Shown: piece by piece, positions 24,582 through 39,846 of the stretch | Position numbering within the stretch: the first letter of the stretch is position 1 | Layout of the letters: every line of letters begins with the position of its first letter | From: Rugalucina vietnamica | Lineage: Eukaryota; Mollusca; Bivalvia; Lucinida; Lucinidae | DNA length: 64,000 bases | NCBI GenBank assembly: GCA_964017185.1 | Contig: OZ024871.1 | Location: forward strand, 60,129,226-60,193,225 | Direction: 5' to 3' | Position numbers and translations under genes: made by a program | Notes under the pieces: generated by a model | Seen by the model: only the letters and a program-made list of their open reading frames with translations | Databases searched by the model: none | Told to the model about the DNA's origin: nothing

Positions 24582-27500
24582 TTAGGAAAAAAGCATACCT
24601 CATGTTGCATTTTAGAGCATCAGGGAGTATCGATGAGGTGCGCCATCAAAGGAGGAGATATTTGACCGAAGCGACCTGAAAAAATATTAAAATTAAAAAT
24701 TCACTTGCAACCACACCTGGAATCAATAAATCACTGTAGCTAAATAATTACATTACTTTGAGCTTTATATTTAAATAATTGAAAATAATTATCAATGTAT
24801 CTATCAGCATTAGTCAATCAGAAAAGCTGAAATTTTAATACCATTTAAATTGTCCACCAAAACTTTTGCGTACACAGAAAGTGATGACGTAATGGTGCTT
24901 TCACCCCTAAACTGTTTCAAATTCCCTCTAAATCAACAAAAAAGACCTCTGTTTCAATATTTGTTCTGTTCTGAGTACAAATGCCAAGTTTAGCTATCAG
25001 CCGTACACCGGTTTACCTCCAGCTCTGTGCGAAAGATTTTTCTTCGATGAGGCTCGGCCGCACAAAATGAACGAGGATTTTTACAAAATAAATGACAAGT
25101 TACCTCCTGGCACTGGCTGTCTATGTGCTGCAGGTAGCTGTTGTGGATTCCAGGTGAACCCCCAGACTATCCAGCTACTGAAACAAACAGAAACATTTAT
25201 TAACACAGGGTCTTGAAAATTTGATACCATATCTTTAAAGCATACCCCCAATTTTATACAAAAAATATGCCTTTTTTACCACTTTTTTTGCAATCAGAAA
25301 GCTCAAAAATGCTTATAAATGCTCTTTTCTGTCCATAAGAGCAACATAGAGAGTCAATGTCACCCACTAATATCACCAACAGGGTCATAAAGATCATTTG
25401 AACAGTATGCAGGGGACTAAAATCAATGTCGCAGGAGTCCGAGCGGCAAAATCGGACATTTTAGCCGCATCTTGTGGTTGCGCCGATTTCCAAAGCCGGG
25501 CTTTTGCAGGTTATGAAAGTCATCAGATTACTAAAACCAAGCAGGAATTCAATGAAAAAGACATTCTCACTACATCAAAGCATATTATCCAGTGTTGGGG
25601 TAGGGTCAAGGCACCCCGCCCCCTCTTCTGGAATCAAGTTTTAGGCAGATTTCAAATAAATTGCCCTTCATTGGGGCTCATTTTCATATTTAGAAAGATT
25701 CTATGATGAACATTAGCCTAAATAAAGCAGTTTTCAGTGTATGTAGTTAAAATGCAAAGTAAAATGCTGAGAACTTCAAGTCATGGCAGATAAGGACCCC
25801 TGAGTGCAAATTTCTACCTTCTCTATAGGGGTGAAAGCACCATTTAAAATCCCATAGACCTCAATACAAACATTTTGGCTAAAACAGTATGTTTCCTGTA
25901 ATTTGGTGAAACTTTTATCCAGTTACTTGTTTGCATTAGGGTGTCATACATAAGTTAAGAAGAAAAAAAGCATACCTCATGTTGCATTTTAGAGCATCAG
26001 GGAGTATCGATGAGGTGCGCCATCAAAGGAGGAGATATTTGACCGAAGCGACCTGAAAAAATATTAAAATTAAAAATTCACTTGCAACCACACCTGGAAT
26101 CAATAAATCACTGTAGCTAAATAATTACATTACTTTGAGCTTTATATTTAAATAATTGAAAATAATTATCAATGTATCTATCAGCATTAGTCAATCAGAA
26201 AAGCTGAAATTTTAATACCATTTAAATTGTCCACCAAAACTTTTGCGTACACAGAAAGTGATGACGTAATGGTGCTTTCACCCCTATACTGTTCCAAATT
26301 CCCTCTAAATCAACAAAAAAGACCTCTGTTTCAATATTTGTTCTGTTCTGAGTACAAATGCCAAGTTTAGCTATCAGCCGTACACCGGTTTACCTCCAGC
26401 TCTGTGCGAAAGATTTTTCTTCGATGAGGCTCGGCCGCACAAAATGAACGAGGATTTTTACAAAATAAATGACAAGTTACCTCCTGGCACTGGCTGTCTA
26501 TGTGCTGCAGGTAGCTGTTGTGGATTCCAGGTGAACCCCCAGACTATCCAGCTACTGAAACAAACAGAAACATTTATTAACACAGGGTCTTGAAAATTTG
26601 ATACCATATCTTTAAAGCATACCCCCAATTTTATACAAAAAATATGCCTTTTTTACCACTTTTTTTGCAATCAGAAAGCTCAAAAATGCTTATAAATGCT
26701 CTTTTCTGTCCATAAGAGCAACATAGAGAGTCAATGTCACCCACTAACATCACCAACAGGGTCATAAAGATCATTTGAACAGTATGCAGGGGACTAAAAT
26801 CAATGTCGCAGGAGTCCGAGCGGCGAAATCGGACATTTTAGCCGCATCTTGTGGTTGCGCCGATTTCCAAAGCCGGGCTTTTGCAGGTTATGAAAGTCAT
26901 CAGATTACTAAAACCAAGCAGGAATTCAATGAAAAAGACATTCTCACTACATCAAAGCATATTATCCAGTGTTGGGGTAGGGTCAAGGCACCCCGCCCCC
27001 TCTTCTGGAATCAAGTTTTAGGCAGATTTCAAATAAATTGCCCTTCATTGGGGCTCATTTTCATATTTAGAAAGATTCTATGATGAACATTAGCCTAAAT
27101 AAAGCAGTTTTCAGTGTATGTAGTTAAAATGCAAAGTAAAATGCTGAGAACTTCAAGTCATGGCAGATAAGGACCCCTGAGTGCAAATTTCTACCTTCTC
27201 TATAGGGGTGAAAGCACCATTTAAAATCCCATAGACCTCAATACAAACATTTTGGCTAAAACAGTATGTTTCCTGTAATTTGGTGAAACTTTTATCCAGT
27301 TACTTGTTTGCATTAGGAAAAACGCATACCTCATGTTGCATTTTAGAGCATCAGGGAGTATCGATGAGGTGCGCCATCAAAGGAGGAGATATTTGACCGA
27401 AGCGACCTGAAAAAATATTAAAATTAAAAATTCACTTGCAACCACACCTGGAATCAATAAATCACTGTAGCTAAATAATTACATTACTTTGAGCTTTATA

Positions 27501-29413
27501 TTTAAATAATTGAAAATAATTATCAATGTATCTATCAGCATTAGTCAATCAGAAAAGCTGAAATTTTAATACCATTTAAATTGTCCACCAAAACTTTTGC
27601 GTACACAGAAAGTGATGACGTAATGGTGCTTTCACCCCTATACTGTTTCAAATTCCCTCTAAATCAACAAAAAAGACCTCTGTTTCAATATTTGTTCTGT
27701 TCTGAGTACAAATGCCAAGTTTAGCTATCAGCCGTACACCGGTTTACCTCCAGCTCTGTGCGAAAGATTTTTCTTCGATGAGGCTCGGCCGCACAAAATG
27801 AACGAGGATTTTTACAAAATAAATGACAAGTTACCTCCTGGCACTGGCTGTCTATGTGCTGCAGGTAGCTGTTGTGGATTCCAGGTGAACCCCCAGACTA
27901 TCCAGCTACTGAAACAAACAGAAACATTTATTAACACAGGGTCTTGAAAATTTGATACCATATCTTTAAAGCATACCCCCAATTTTATACAAAAAATATG
28001 CCTTTTTTACCACTTTTTTGCAATCAGAAAGCTCAAAAATGCTTATAAATGCTCTTTTCTGTCCATAAGAGCAACATAGAGAGTCAATGTCACCCACTAA
28101 TATCACCAACAGGGTCATAAAGATCATTTGAACAGTATGCAGGGGACTAAAATCAATGTCGCAGGAGTCCGAGCGGCGAAATCGGACATTTTAGCCGCAT
28201 CTTGTGGTTGCGCCGATTTCCAAAGCCGGGCTTTTGCAGGTTATGAAAGTCATCAGATTACTAAAACCAAGCAGGAATTCAATGAAAAAGACATTCTCAC
28301 TACATCAAAGCATATTATCCAGTGTTGGGGTAGGGTCAAGGCACCCCGCCCCCTCTTCTGGAATCAAGTTTTAGGCAGATTTCAAATAAATTGCCCTTCA
28401 TTGGGGCTCATTTTCATATTTAGAAAGATTCTATGATGAACATAAGCCTAAATAAAGCAGTTTTCAGTGTATGTAGTTAAAATGCAAAGTAAAATGCTGA
28501 GAACTTCAAGTCATGGCAGATAAGGACCCCTGAGTGCAAATTTCTACCTTCTCTATAGGGGTGAAAGCACCATTTAAAATCCCATAGACCTCAATACAAA
28601 CATTTTGGCTAAAACAGTATGTTTCCTGTAATTTGGTGAAACTTTTATCCAGTTACTTGTTTGCATTAGGGTGTCATACATAAGTTAAGAAGAAAAAAAG
28701 CATACCTCATGTTGCATTTTAGAGCATCAGGGAGTATCGATGAGGTGCGCCATCAAAGGAGGAGATATTTGACCGAAGCGACCTGAAAAAATATTAAAAT
28801 TAAAAATTCACTTGCAACCACACCTGGAATCAATAAATCACTGTAGCTAAATAATTACATTACTTTGAGCTTTATATTTAAATAATTGAAAATAATTATC
28901 AATGTATCTATCAGCATTAGTCAATCAGAAAAGCTGAAATTTTAATACCATTTAAATTGTCCACCAAAACTTTTGCGTACACAGAAAGTGATGACGTAAT
29001 GGTGCTTTCACCCCTATACTGTTCCAAATTCCCTCTAAATCAACAAAACAGACCTCTGTTTCAATATTTGTTCTGTTCTGAGTACAAATGCCAAGTTTAG
29101 CTATCAGCCGTACACCGGTTTACCTCCAGCTCTGTGCGAAAGATTTTTCTTCGATGAGGCTCGGCCGCACAAAATGAACGAGGATTTTTACAAAATAAAT
29201 GACAAGTTACCTCCTGGCACTGGCTGTCTATGTGCTGCAGGTAGCTGTTGTGGATTCCAGGTGAACCCCCAGACTATCCAGCTACTGAAACAAACAGAAA
29301 CATTTATTAACACAGGGTCTTGAAAATTTGATACCATATCTTTAAAGCATACCCCCAATTTTATACAAAAAATATGCCTTTTTTACCACTTTTTTTGCAA
29401 TCAGAAAGCTCAA

Positions 29414-30949
29414 CCAGAGGACCAATGGTCCTGTAAACGCTCACCTGAAACCCGAGATATATACCAATAAACTTGTTTGACTAGAATGGTAATACCCATG
29501 TATATAACCCCAGGGCTTGGTCAGAGCAACCCCTGGAGTCAATTTCTTTTTGAAAACATAAAACTGCAGTCCATTTGCCAATTTACTGAAAGTTTTGCCC
29601 TTCAAATGACATTTTAACAATTTTCCCCATTCAAATGCATGGGTGGCCTAAGTTGACCTTGCCGTAAAATAGGTCAAGGTCATCAAAGGGTCACAATTTA
29701 TATAACTTTGTAGAGCTCCATTGCCTGATGCTTCATACCAAGTTTCAAAATCATAGGCCTTCTGGTTCTGGAGGGAAAGATTTTTAAAGGTTTTTGCTAT
29801 TTATAGCCCTGACAGCCATCTTGGTCATGTGACCATGACAATTTATATATACTTTCATTCCCACTTCCTAACAATGCTCCTAATAAAGTTTGGCTTTGAT
29901 TGGCCAAGCAGTTTCAGAGAAGAAGATCTTTGAATATCACTGTAATATGCATGTATATTGCCCCGGGGTGGGGGCTGACATACCCCTGGGGTCCAAATTT
30001 TTTCAGAATCATCAATCTTAAGTCCATTTGCCCATTTCCTGCAAGTTTTTCCCTACAAATGACATTTTAACATTTTTCCCCATTCAAATGCATGAGCAAC
30101 CTATGTTGACCTTGCCGTAAAATAGGTCAAGGTCATCCAAGGGTCATGATTTATATAAACTTTGTAGAGCTCCAGTCACTGATGCTTCACACCAAGTTTC
30201 AAAATCATTGGCCTTCTGGTTCTGAAGAAGAAGATTTTTAAAGGTTTTTTCTATTTATAGCCATGGCGGCCATCTTGGTCCTGTGACCTTGACCATATAT
30301 ATAAACTTTCTTTCCCCCTTCCCAAGGATGCTCCATATGAAGTTTGGCTTTGATTGGCCATGCGGTTTCAGGGGAGAAGATGTTTCATTATTATGGAAAT
30401 ATACATGTATATAGCCCCGGGGCAGGGGCAGACAACCCCCCAGGGGCTAAAATTTTCCATTAACATTAATCTTTTGTCCATTTGCCTATTCCCAGTAAGT
30501 TTTACCCATTAAATAGCAATCTACCATTTTTTCCCATTCAAATGCATTGGCGACCTAAGTTGACCTTGCCGTAAAATAGGTCAAGGTCATCCTAGGGTCA
30601 TGATTTATATAAACTATGATGGGCCCACGTCCCTGATGCTACATACCAAGTTTCGTGGAAATCGGCCCACTGGTTCTGGAGAAGAAGATTTTTAAAGGTT
30701 TTTGCTATTTATAGCCATGGCGGCCATCTTGGTCATGTGACCTGGACCATTTATATAAACTTTCGTTCCCCCTTCCTAAGGATGCTCCACATGAAGTTTG
30801 GCTTTGATTGGCCAAGCGGTTTCAGAGGAGAAGATCTTTGAAATTGTGGACGACGGACGACAGAAGACGGACGACGGACGGACGACGGACGGACGCCGGA
30901 GCATGGGTATACTATAAGCTCACCTGTGAGCCTTTGGCTCAGGTGAGCT
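29414..30949 (+). mobile_element. 1,536-bp repeat element in unit 18
   Basis: Lies exactly 16,525 bp from the unit 8 copy and shares its 'tatatatac' variant. Part of the second higher-order block. Confidence 0.85.
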
Positions 30950-33900
30950 AAAAATGCTTATAAATGCTCTTTTCTGTCCATAAGAGCAACATAGAGAGTC
31001 AATGTCACCCACTAATATCACCAACAGGGTCATAAAGATCATTTGAACAGTATGCAAGGGACTAAAATCAATGTCGCAGGAGTCCGAGCGGCGAAATCGG
31101 ACATTTTAGCCGCATCTTGTGGTTGCGCCGATTTCCAAAGCCGGGCTTTTGCAGGTTATGAAAGTCATCAGATTACTAAAACCAAGCAGGAATTCAATGA
31201 AAAAGACATTCTCACTACATCAAAGCATATTATCCAGTGTTGGGGTAGGGTCAAGGCACCCCGCCCCCTCTTCTGGAATCAAGTTTTAGGCAGATTTCAA
31301 ATAAATTGCCCTTCATTGGGGCTCATTTTCATATTTAGAAAGATTCTATGATGAACATTAGCCTAAATAAAGCAGTTTTCAGTGTATGTAGTTAAAATGC
31401 AAAGTAAAATGCTGAGAACTTCAAGTCATGGCAGATAAGGACCCCTGAGTGCAAATTTCTACCTTCTCTATAGGGGTGAAAGCACCATTTAAAATCCCAT
31501 AGACCTCAATTCAAACATTTTGGCTAAAACAGTATGTTTCCTGTAATTTGGTGAAACTTTTATCCAGTTACTTGTTTGCATTAGGGTGTCATACATAAGT
31601 TAAGAAGAAAAAAAGCATACCTCATGTTGCATTTTAGAGCATCAGGGAGTATCGATGAGGTGCGCCATCAAAGGAGGAGATATTTGACCGAAGCGACCTG
31701 AAAAAATATTAAAATTAAAAATTCACTTGCAACCACACCTGGAATCAATAAATCACTGTAGCTAAATAATTACATTACTTTGAGCTTTATATTTAAATAA
31801 TTGAAAATAATTATCAATGTATCTATCAGCATTAGTCAATCAGAAAAGCTGAAATTTTAATACCATTTAAATTGTCCACCAAAACTTTTGCGTACACAGA
31901 AAGTGATGACGTAATGGTGCTTTCACCCCTATACTGTTCCAAATTCCCTCTAAATCAACAAAACAGACCTCTGTTTCAATATTTGTTCTGTTCTGAGTAC
32001 AAATGCCAAGTTTAGCTATCAGCCGTACACCGGTTTACCTCCAGCTCTGTGCGAAAGATTTTTCTTCGATGAGGCTCGGCCGCACAAAATGAACGAGGAT
32101 TTTTACAAAATAAATGACAAGTTACCTCCTGGCACTGGCTGTCTATGTGCTGCAGGTAGCTGTTGTGGATTCCAGGTGAACCCCCAGACTATCCAGCTAC
32201 TGAAACAAACAGAAACATTTATTAACACAGGGTCTTGAAAATTTGATACCATATCTTTAAAGCATACCCCCAATTTTATACAAAAAATATGCCTTTTTTA
32301 CCACTTTTTTTGCAATCAGAAAGCTCAAAAATGCTTATAAATGCTCTTTTCTGTCCATAAGAGCAACATAGAGAGTCAATGTCACCCACTAACATCACCA
32401 ACAGGGTCATAAAGATCATTTGAACAGTATGCAGGGGACTAAAATCAATGTCGCAGGAGTCCGAGCGGCGAAATCGGACATTTTAGCCGCATCTTGTGGT
32501 TGCGCCGATTTCCAAAGCCGGGCTTTTGCAGGTTATGAAAGTCATCAGATTACTAAAACCAAGCAGGAATTCAATGAAAAAGACATTCTCACTACATCAA
32601 AGCATATTATCCAGTGTTGGGGTAGGGTCAAGGCACCCCGCCCCCTCTTCTGGAATCAAGTTTTAGGCAGATTTCAAATAAATTGCCCTTCATTGGGGCT
32701 CATTTTCATATTTAGAAAGATTCTATGATGAACATTAGCCTAAATAAAGCAGTTTTCAGTGTATGTAGTTAAAATGCAAAGTAAAATGCTGAGAACTTCC
32801 AAGTCATGGCAGATAAGGACCCCTGAGTGCAAATTTCTACCTTCTCTATAGGGGTGAAAGCACCATTTAAAATCCCATAGACCTCAATACAAACATTTTG
32901 GCTAAAACAGTATGTTTCCTGTAATTTGGTGAAACTTTTATCCAGTTACTTGTTTGCATTAGGGTGTCATACATAAGTTAAGAAGAAAAAAAGCATACCT
33001 CATGTTGCATTTTAGAGCATCAGGGAGTATCGATGAGGTGCGCCATCAAAGGAGGAGATATTTGACCGAAGCGACCTGAAAAAATATTAAAATTAAAAAT
33101 TCACTTGCAACCACACCTGGAATCAATAAATCACTGTAGCTAAATAATTACATTACTTTGAGCTTTATATTTAAATAATTGAAAATAATTATCAATGTAT
33201 CTATCAGCATTAGTCAATCAGAAAAGCTGAAATTTTAATACCATTTAAATTGTCCACCAAAACTTTTGCGTACACAGAAAGTGATGACGTAATGGTGCTT
33301 TCACCCCTATACTGTTCCAAATTCCCTCTAAATCAACAAAAAAGACCTCTGTTTCAATATTTGTTCTGTTCTGAGTACAAATGCCAAGTTTAGCTATCAG
33401 CCGTACACCGGTTTACCTCCAGCTCTGTGCGAAAGATTTTTCTTCGATGAGGCTCGGCCGCACAAAATGAACGAGGATTTTTACAAAATAAATGACAAGT
33501 TACCTCCTGGCACTGGCTGTCTATGTGCTGCAGGTAGCTGTTGTGGATTCCAGGTGAACCCCCAGACTATCCAGCTACTGAAACAAACAGAAACATTTAT
33601 TAACACAGGGTCTTGAAAATTTGATACCATATCTTTAAAGCATACCCCCAATTTTATACAAAAAATATGCCTTTTTTACCACTTTTTTTGCAATCAGAAA
33701 GCTCAAAAATGCTTATAAATGCTCTTTTCTGTCCATAAGAGCAACATAGAGAGTCAATGTCACCCACTAACATCACCAACAGGGTCATAAAGATCATTTG
33801 AACAGTATGCAGGGGACTAAAATCAATGTCGCAGGAGTCCGAGCGGCGAAATCGGACATTTTAGCCGCATCTTGTGGTTGCGCCGATTTCCAAAGCCGGG

Positions 33901-36900
33901 CTTTTGCAGGTTATGAAAGTCATCAGATTACTAAAACCAAGCAGGAATTCAATGAAAAAGACATTCTCACTACATCAAAGCATATTATCCAGTGTTGGGG
34001 TAGGGTCAAGGCACCCCGCCCCCTCTTCTGGAATCAAGTTTTAGGCAGATTTCAAATAAATTGCCCTTCATTGGGGCTCATTTTCATATTTAGAAAGATT
34101 CTATGATGAACATTAGCCTAAATAAAGCAGTTTTCAGTGTATGTAGTTAAAATGCAAAGTAAAATGCTGAGAACTTCCAAGTCATGGCAGATAAGGACCC
34201 CTGAGTGCAAATTTCTACCTTCTCTATAGGGGTGAAAGCACCATTTAAAATCCCATAGACCTCAATACAAACATTTTGGCTAAAACAGTATGTTTCCTGT
34301 AATTTGGTGAAACTTTTATCCAGTTACTTGTTTGCATTAGGGTGTCATACATAAGTTAAGAAGAAAAAAAGCATACCTCATGTTGCATTTTAGAGCATCA
34401 GGGAGTATCGATGAGGTGCGCCATCAAAGGAGGAGATATTTGACCGAAGCGACCTGAAAAAATATTAAAATTAAAAATTCACTTGCAACCACACCTGGAA
34501 TCAATAAATCACTGTAGCTAAATAATTACATTACTTTGAGCTTTATATTTAAATAATTGAAAATAATTATCAATGTATCTATCAGCATTAGTCAATCAGA
34601 AAAGCTGAAATTTTAATACCATTTAAATTGTCCACCAAAACTTTTGCGTACACAGAAAGTGATGACGTAATGGTGCTTTCACCCCTATACTGTTCCAAAT
34701 TCCCTCTAAATCAACAAAAAAGACCTCTGTTTCAATATTTGTTCTGTTCTGAGTACAAATGCCAAGTTTAGCTATCAGCCGTACACCGGTTTACCTCCAG
34801 CTCTGTGCGAAAGATTTTTCTTCGATGAGGCTCGGCCGCACAAAATGAACGAGGATTTTTACAAAATAAATGACAAGTTACCTCCTGGCACTGGCTGTCT
34901 ATGTGCTGCAGGTAGCTGTTGTGGATTCCAGGTGAACCCCCAGACTATCCAGCTACTGAAACAAACAGAAACATTTATTAACACAGGGTCTTGAAAATTT
35001 GATACCATATCTTTAAAGCATACCCCCAATTTTATACAAAAAATATGCCTTTTTTACCACTTTTTTTGCAATCAGAAAGCTCAAAAATGCTTATAAATGC
35101 TCTTTTCTGTCCATAAGAGCAACATAGAGAGTCAATGTCACCCACTAACATCACCAACAGGGTCATAAAGATCATTTGAACAGTATGCAGGGGACTAAAA
35201 TCAATGTCGCAGGAGTCCGAGCGGCGAAATCGGACATTTTAGCCGCATCTTGTGGTTGCGCCGATTTCCAAAGCCGGGCTTTTGCAGGTTATGAAAGTCA
35301 TCAGATTACTAAAACCAAGCAGGAATTCAATGAAAAAGACATTCTCACTACATCAAAGCATATTATCCAGTGTTGGGGTAGGGTCAAGGCACCCCGCCCC
35401 CTCTTCTGGAATCAAGTTTTAGGCAGATTTCAAATAAATTGCCCTTCATTGGGGCTCATTTTCATATTTAGAAAGATTCTATGATGAACATTAGCCTAAA
35501 TAAAGCAGTTTTCAGTGTATGTAGTTAAAATGCAAAGTAAAATGCTGAGAACTTCAAGTCATGGCAGATAAGGACCCCTGAGTGCAAATTTCTACCTTCT
35601 CTATAGGGGTGAAAGCACCATTTAAAATCCCATAGACCTCAATACAAACATTTTGGCTAAAACAGTATGTTTCCTGTAATTTGGTGAAACTTTTATCCAG
35701 TTACTTGTTTGCATTAGGGTGTCATACATAAGTTAAGAAGAAAAAAAGCATACCTCATGTCGCATTTTAGAGCATCAGGGAGTATCGATGAGGTGCGCCA
35801 TCAAAGGAGGAGATATTTGACCGAAGCGACCTGAAAAAATATTAAAATTAAAAATTCACTTGCAACCACACCTGGAATCAATAAATCACTGTAGCTAAAT
35901 AATTACATTACTTTGAGCTTTATGTTTAAATAATTGAAAATAATTATCAATGTATCTATCAGCATTAGTCAATCAGAAAAGCTGAAATTTTAATACCATT
36001 TAAATTGTCCACCAAAACTTTTGCGTACACAGAAAGTGATGACGTAATGGTGCTTTCACCCCTATACTGTTCCAAATTCCCTCTAAATCGACAAAAAAGA
36101 CCTCTGTTTCAATATTTGTTCTGTTCTGAGTACAAATGCCAAGTTTAGCTATCAGCCGTACACCGGTTTACCTCCAGCTCTGTGCGAAAGATTTTTCTTC
36201 GATGAGGCTCGGCCGCACAAAATGAACGAGGATTTTTACAAAATAAATGACAAGTTACCTCCTGGCACTGGCTGTCTATGTGCTGCAGGTAGCTGTTGTG
36301 GATTCCAGGTGAACCCCCAGACTATCCAGCTACTGAAACAAACAGAAACATTTATTAACACAGGGTCTTGAAAATTTGATACCATATCTTTAAAGCATAC
36401 CCCCAATTTTATACAAAAAATATGCCTTTTTTACCACTTTTTTTGCAATCAGAAAGCTCAAAAATGCTTATAAATGCTCTTTTCTGTCCATAAGAGCAAC
36501 ATAGAGAGTCAATGTCACCCACTAATATCACCAACAGGGTCATAAAGATCATTTGAACAGTATGCAGGGGACTAAAATCAATGTCGCAGGAGTCCGAGCG
36601 GCGAAATCGGACATTTTAGCCGCATCTTGTGGTTGCGCCGATTTCCAAAGCCGGGCTTTTGCAGGTTATGAAAGTCATCAGATTACTAAAACCAAGCAGG
36701 AATTCAATGAAAAAGACATTCTCACTACATCAAAGCATATTATCCAGTGTTGGGGTAGGGTCAAGGCACCCCGCCCCCTCTTCTGGAATCAAGTTTTAGG
36801 CAGATTTCAAATAAATTGCCCTTCATTGGGGCTCATTTTCATATTTAGAAAGATTCTATGATGAACATTAGCCTAAATAAAGCAGTTTTCAGTGTATGTA

Positions 36901-39846
36901 GTTAAAATGCAAAGTAAAATGCTGAGAACTTCAAGTCATGGCAGATAAGGACCCCTGAGTGCAAATTTCTACCTTCTCTATAGGGGTGAAAGCACCATTT
37001 AAAATCCCATAGACCTCAATACAAACATTTTGGCTAAAACAGTATGTTTCCTGTAATTTGGTGAAACTTTTATCCAGTTACTTGTTTGCATTAGGGTGTC
37101 ATACATAAGTTAAGAAGAAAAAAAGCATACCTCATGTTGCATTTTAGAGCATCAGGGAGTATCGATGAGGTGCGCCATCAAAGGAGGAGATATTTGACCG
37201 AAGCGACCTGAAAAAATATTAAAATTAAAAATTCACTTGCAACCACACCTGGAATCAATAAATCACTGTAGCTAAATAATTACATTACTTTGAGCTTTAT
37301 ATTTAAATAATTGAAAATAATTATCAATGTATCTATCAGCATTAGTCAATCAGAAAAGCTGAAATTTTAATACCATTTAAATTGTCCACCAAAACTTTTG
37401 CGTACACAGAAAGTGATGACGTAATGGTGCTTTCACCCCTATACTGTTCCAAATTCCCTCTAAATCAACAAAAAAGACCTCTGTTTCAATATTTGTTCTG
37501 TTCTGAGTACAAATGCCAAGTTTAGCTATCAGCCGTACACCGGTTTACCTCCAGCTCTGTGCGAAAGATTTTTCTTCGATGAGGCTCGGCCGCACAAAAT
37601 GAACGAGGATTTTTACAAAATAAATGACAAGTTACCTCCTGGCACTGGCTGTCTATGTGCTGCAGGTAGCTGTTGTGGATTCCAGGTGAACCCCCAGACT
37701 ATCCAGCTACTGAAACAAACAGAAACATTTATTAACACAGGGTCTTGAAAATTTGATACCATATCTTTAAAGCATACCCCCAATTTTATACAAAAAATAT
37801 GCCTTTTTTACCACTTTTTTTGCAATCAGAAAGCTCAAAAATGCTTATAAATGCTCTTTTCTGTCCATAAGAGCAACATAGAGAGTCAATGTCACCCACT
37901 AATATCACCAACAGGGTCATAAAGATCATTTGAACAGTATGCAGGGGACTAAAATCAATGTCGCAGGAGTCCGAGCGGCGAAATCGGACATTTTAGCCGC
38001 ATCTTGTGGTTGCGCCGATTTCCAAAGCCGGGCTTTTGCAGGTTATGAAAGTCATCAGATTACTAAAACCAAGCAGGAATTCAATGAAAAAGACATTCTC
38101 ACTACATCAAAGCATATTATCCAGTGTTGGGGTAGGGTCAAGGCACCCCGCCCCCTCTTCTGGAATCAAGTTTTAGGCAGATTTCAAATAAATTGCCCTT
38201 CATTGGGGCTCATTTTCATATTTAGAAAGATTCTATGATGAACATTAGCCTAAATAAAGCAGTTTTCAGTGTATGTAGTTAAAATGCAAAGTAAAATGCT
38301 GAGAACTTCAAGTCATGGCAGATAAGGACCCCTGAGTGCAAATTTCTACCTTCTCTATAGGGGTGAAAGCACCATTTAAAATCCCATAGACCTCAATACA
38401 AACATTTTGGCTAAAACAGTATGTTTCCTGTAATTTGGTGAAACTTTTATCCAGTTACTTGTTTGCATTAGGGTGTCATACATAAGTTAAGAAGAAAAAA
38501 AGCATACCTCATGTTGCATTTTAGAGCATCAGGGAGTATCGATGAGGTGCGCCATCAAAGGAGGAGATATTTGACCGAAGCGACCTGAAAAAATATTAAA
38601 ATTAAAAATTCACTTGCAACCACACCTGGAATCAATAAATCACTGTAGCTAAATAATTACATTACTTTGAGCTTTATATTTAAATAATTGAAAATAATTA
38701 TCAATGTATCTATCAGCATTAGTCAATCAGAAAAGCTGAAATTTTAATACCATTTAAATTGTCCACCAAAACTTTTGCGTACACAGAAAGTGATGACGTA
38801 ATGGTGCTTTCACCCCTATACTGTTCCAAATTCCCTCTAAATCAACAAAAAAGACCTCTGTTTCAATATTTGTTCTGTTCTGAGTACAAATGCCAAGTTT
38901 AGCTATCAGCCGTACACCGGTTTACCTCCAGCTCTGTGCGAAAGATTTTTCTTCGATGAGGCTCGGCCGCACAAAATGAACGAGGATTTTTACAAAATAA
39001 ATGACAAGTTACCTCCTGGCACTGGCTGTCTATGTGCTGCAGGTAGCTGTTGTGGATTCCAGGTGAACCCCCAGACTATCCAGCTACTGAAACAAACAGA
39101 AACATTTATTAACACAGGGTCTTGAAAATTTGATACCATATCTTTAAAGCATACCCCCAATTTTATACAAAAAATATGCCTTTTTTACCACTTTTTTGCA
39201 ATCAGAGAGCTCAAAAATGCTTATAAATGCTCTTTTCTGTCCATAAGAGCAACATAGAGAGTCAATGTCACCCACTAATATCACCAACAGGGTCATAAAG
39301 ATCATTTGAACAGTATGCAGGGGACTAAAATCAATGTCGCAGGAGTCCGAGCGGCGAAATCGGACATTTTAGCCGCATCTTGTGGTTGCGCCGATTTCCA
39401 AAGCCGGGCTTTTGCAGGTTATGAAAGTCATCAGATTACTAAAACCAAGCAGGAATTCAATGAAAAAGACATTCTCACTACATCAAAGCATATTATCCAG
39501 TGTTGGGGTAGGGTCAAGGCACCCCGCCCCCTCTTCTGGAATCAAGTTTTAGGCAGATTTCAAATAAATTGCCCTTCATTGGGGCTCATTTTCATATTTA
39601 GAAAGATTCTATGATGAACATTAGCCTAAATAAAGCAGTTTTCAGTGTATGTAGTTAAAATGCAAAGTAAAATGCTGAGAACTTCAAGTCATGGCAGATA
39701 AGGACCCCTGAGTGCAAATTTCTACCTTCTCTATAGGGGTGAAAGCACCATTTAAAATCCCATAGACCTCAATACAAACATTTTGGCTAAAACAGTATGT
39801 TTCCTGTAATTTGGTGAAACTTTTATCCAGTTACTTGTTTGCATTA

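Larger units (their letters stand above)
11144..27668. repeat. Ten-unit higher-order repeat, reference copy (16,525 bp)
   Basis: Units 7-16. Every landmark from unit 5 (8413) to unit 14 recurs exactly 16,525 bp to the right. The shared landmarks include the 1,536-bp insert, the PIF/Harbinger-like insert, the doubled c in 'gaacttccaagtc' (units 9 and 10), the 'catgtcgcat' variant (unit 11), and the six-T run and 'cagagagctc' in unit 14. Private differences between copies, such as cggcaaaatc at about 25446 against cggcgaaatc at about 41971, show that the copies are not one collapsed sequence. Confidence 0.93.
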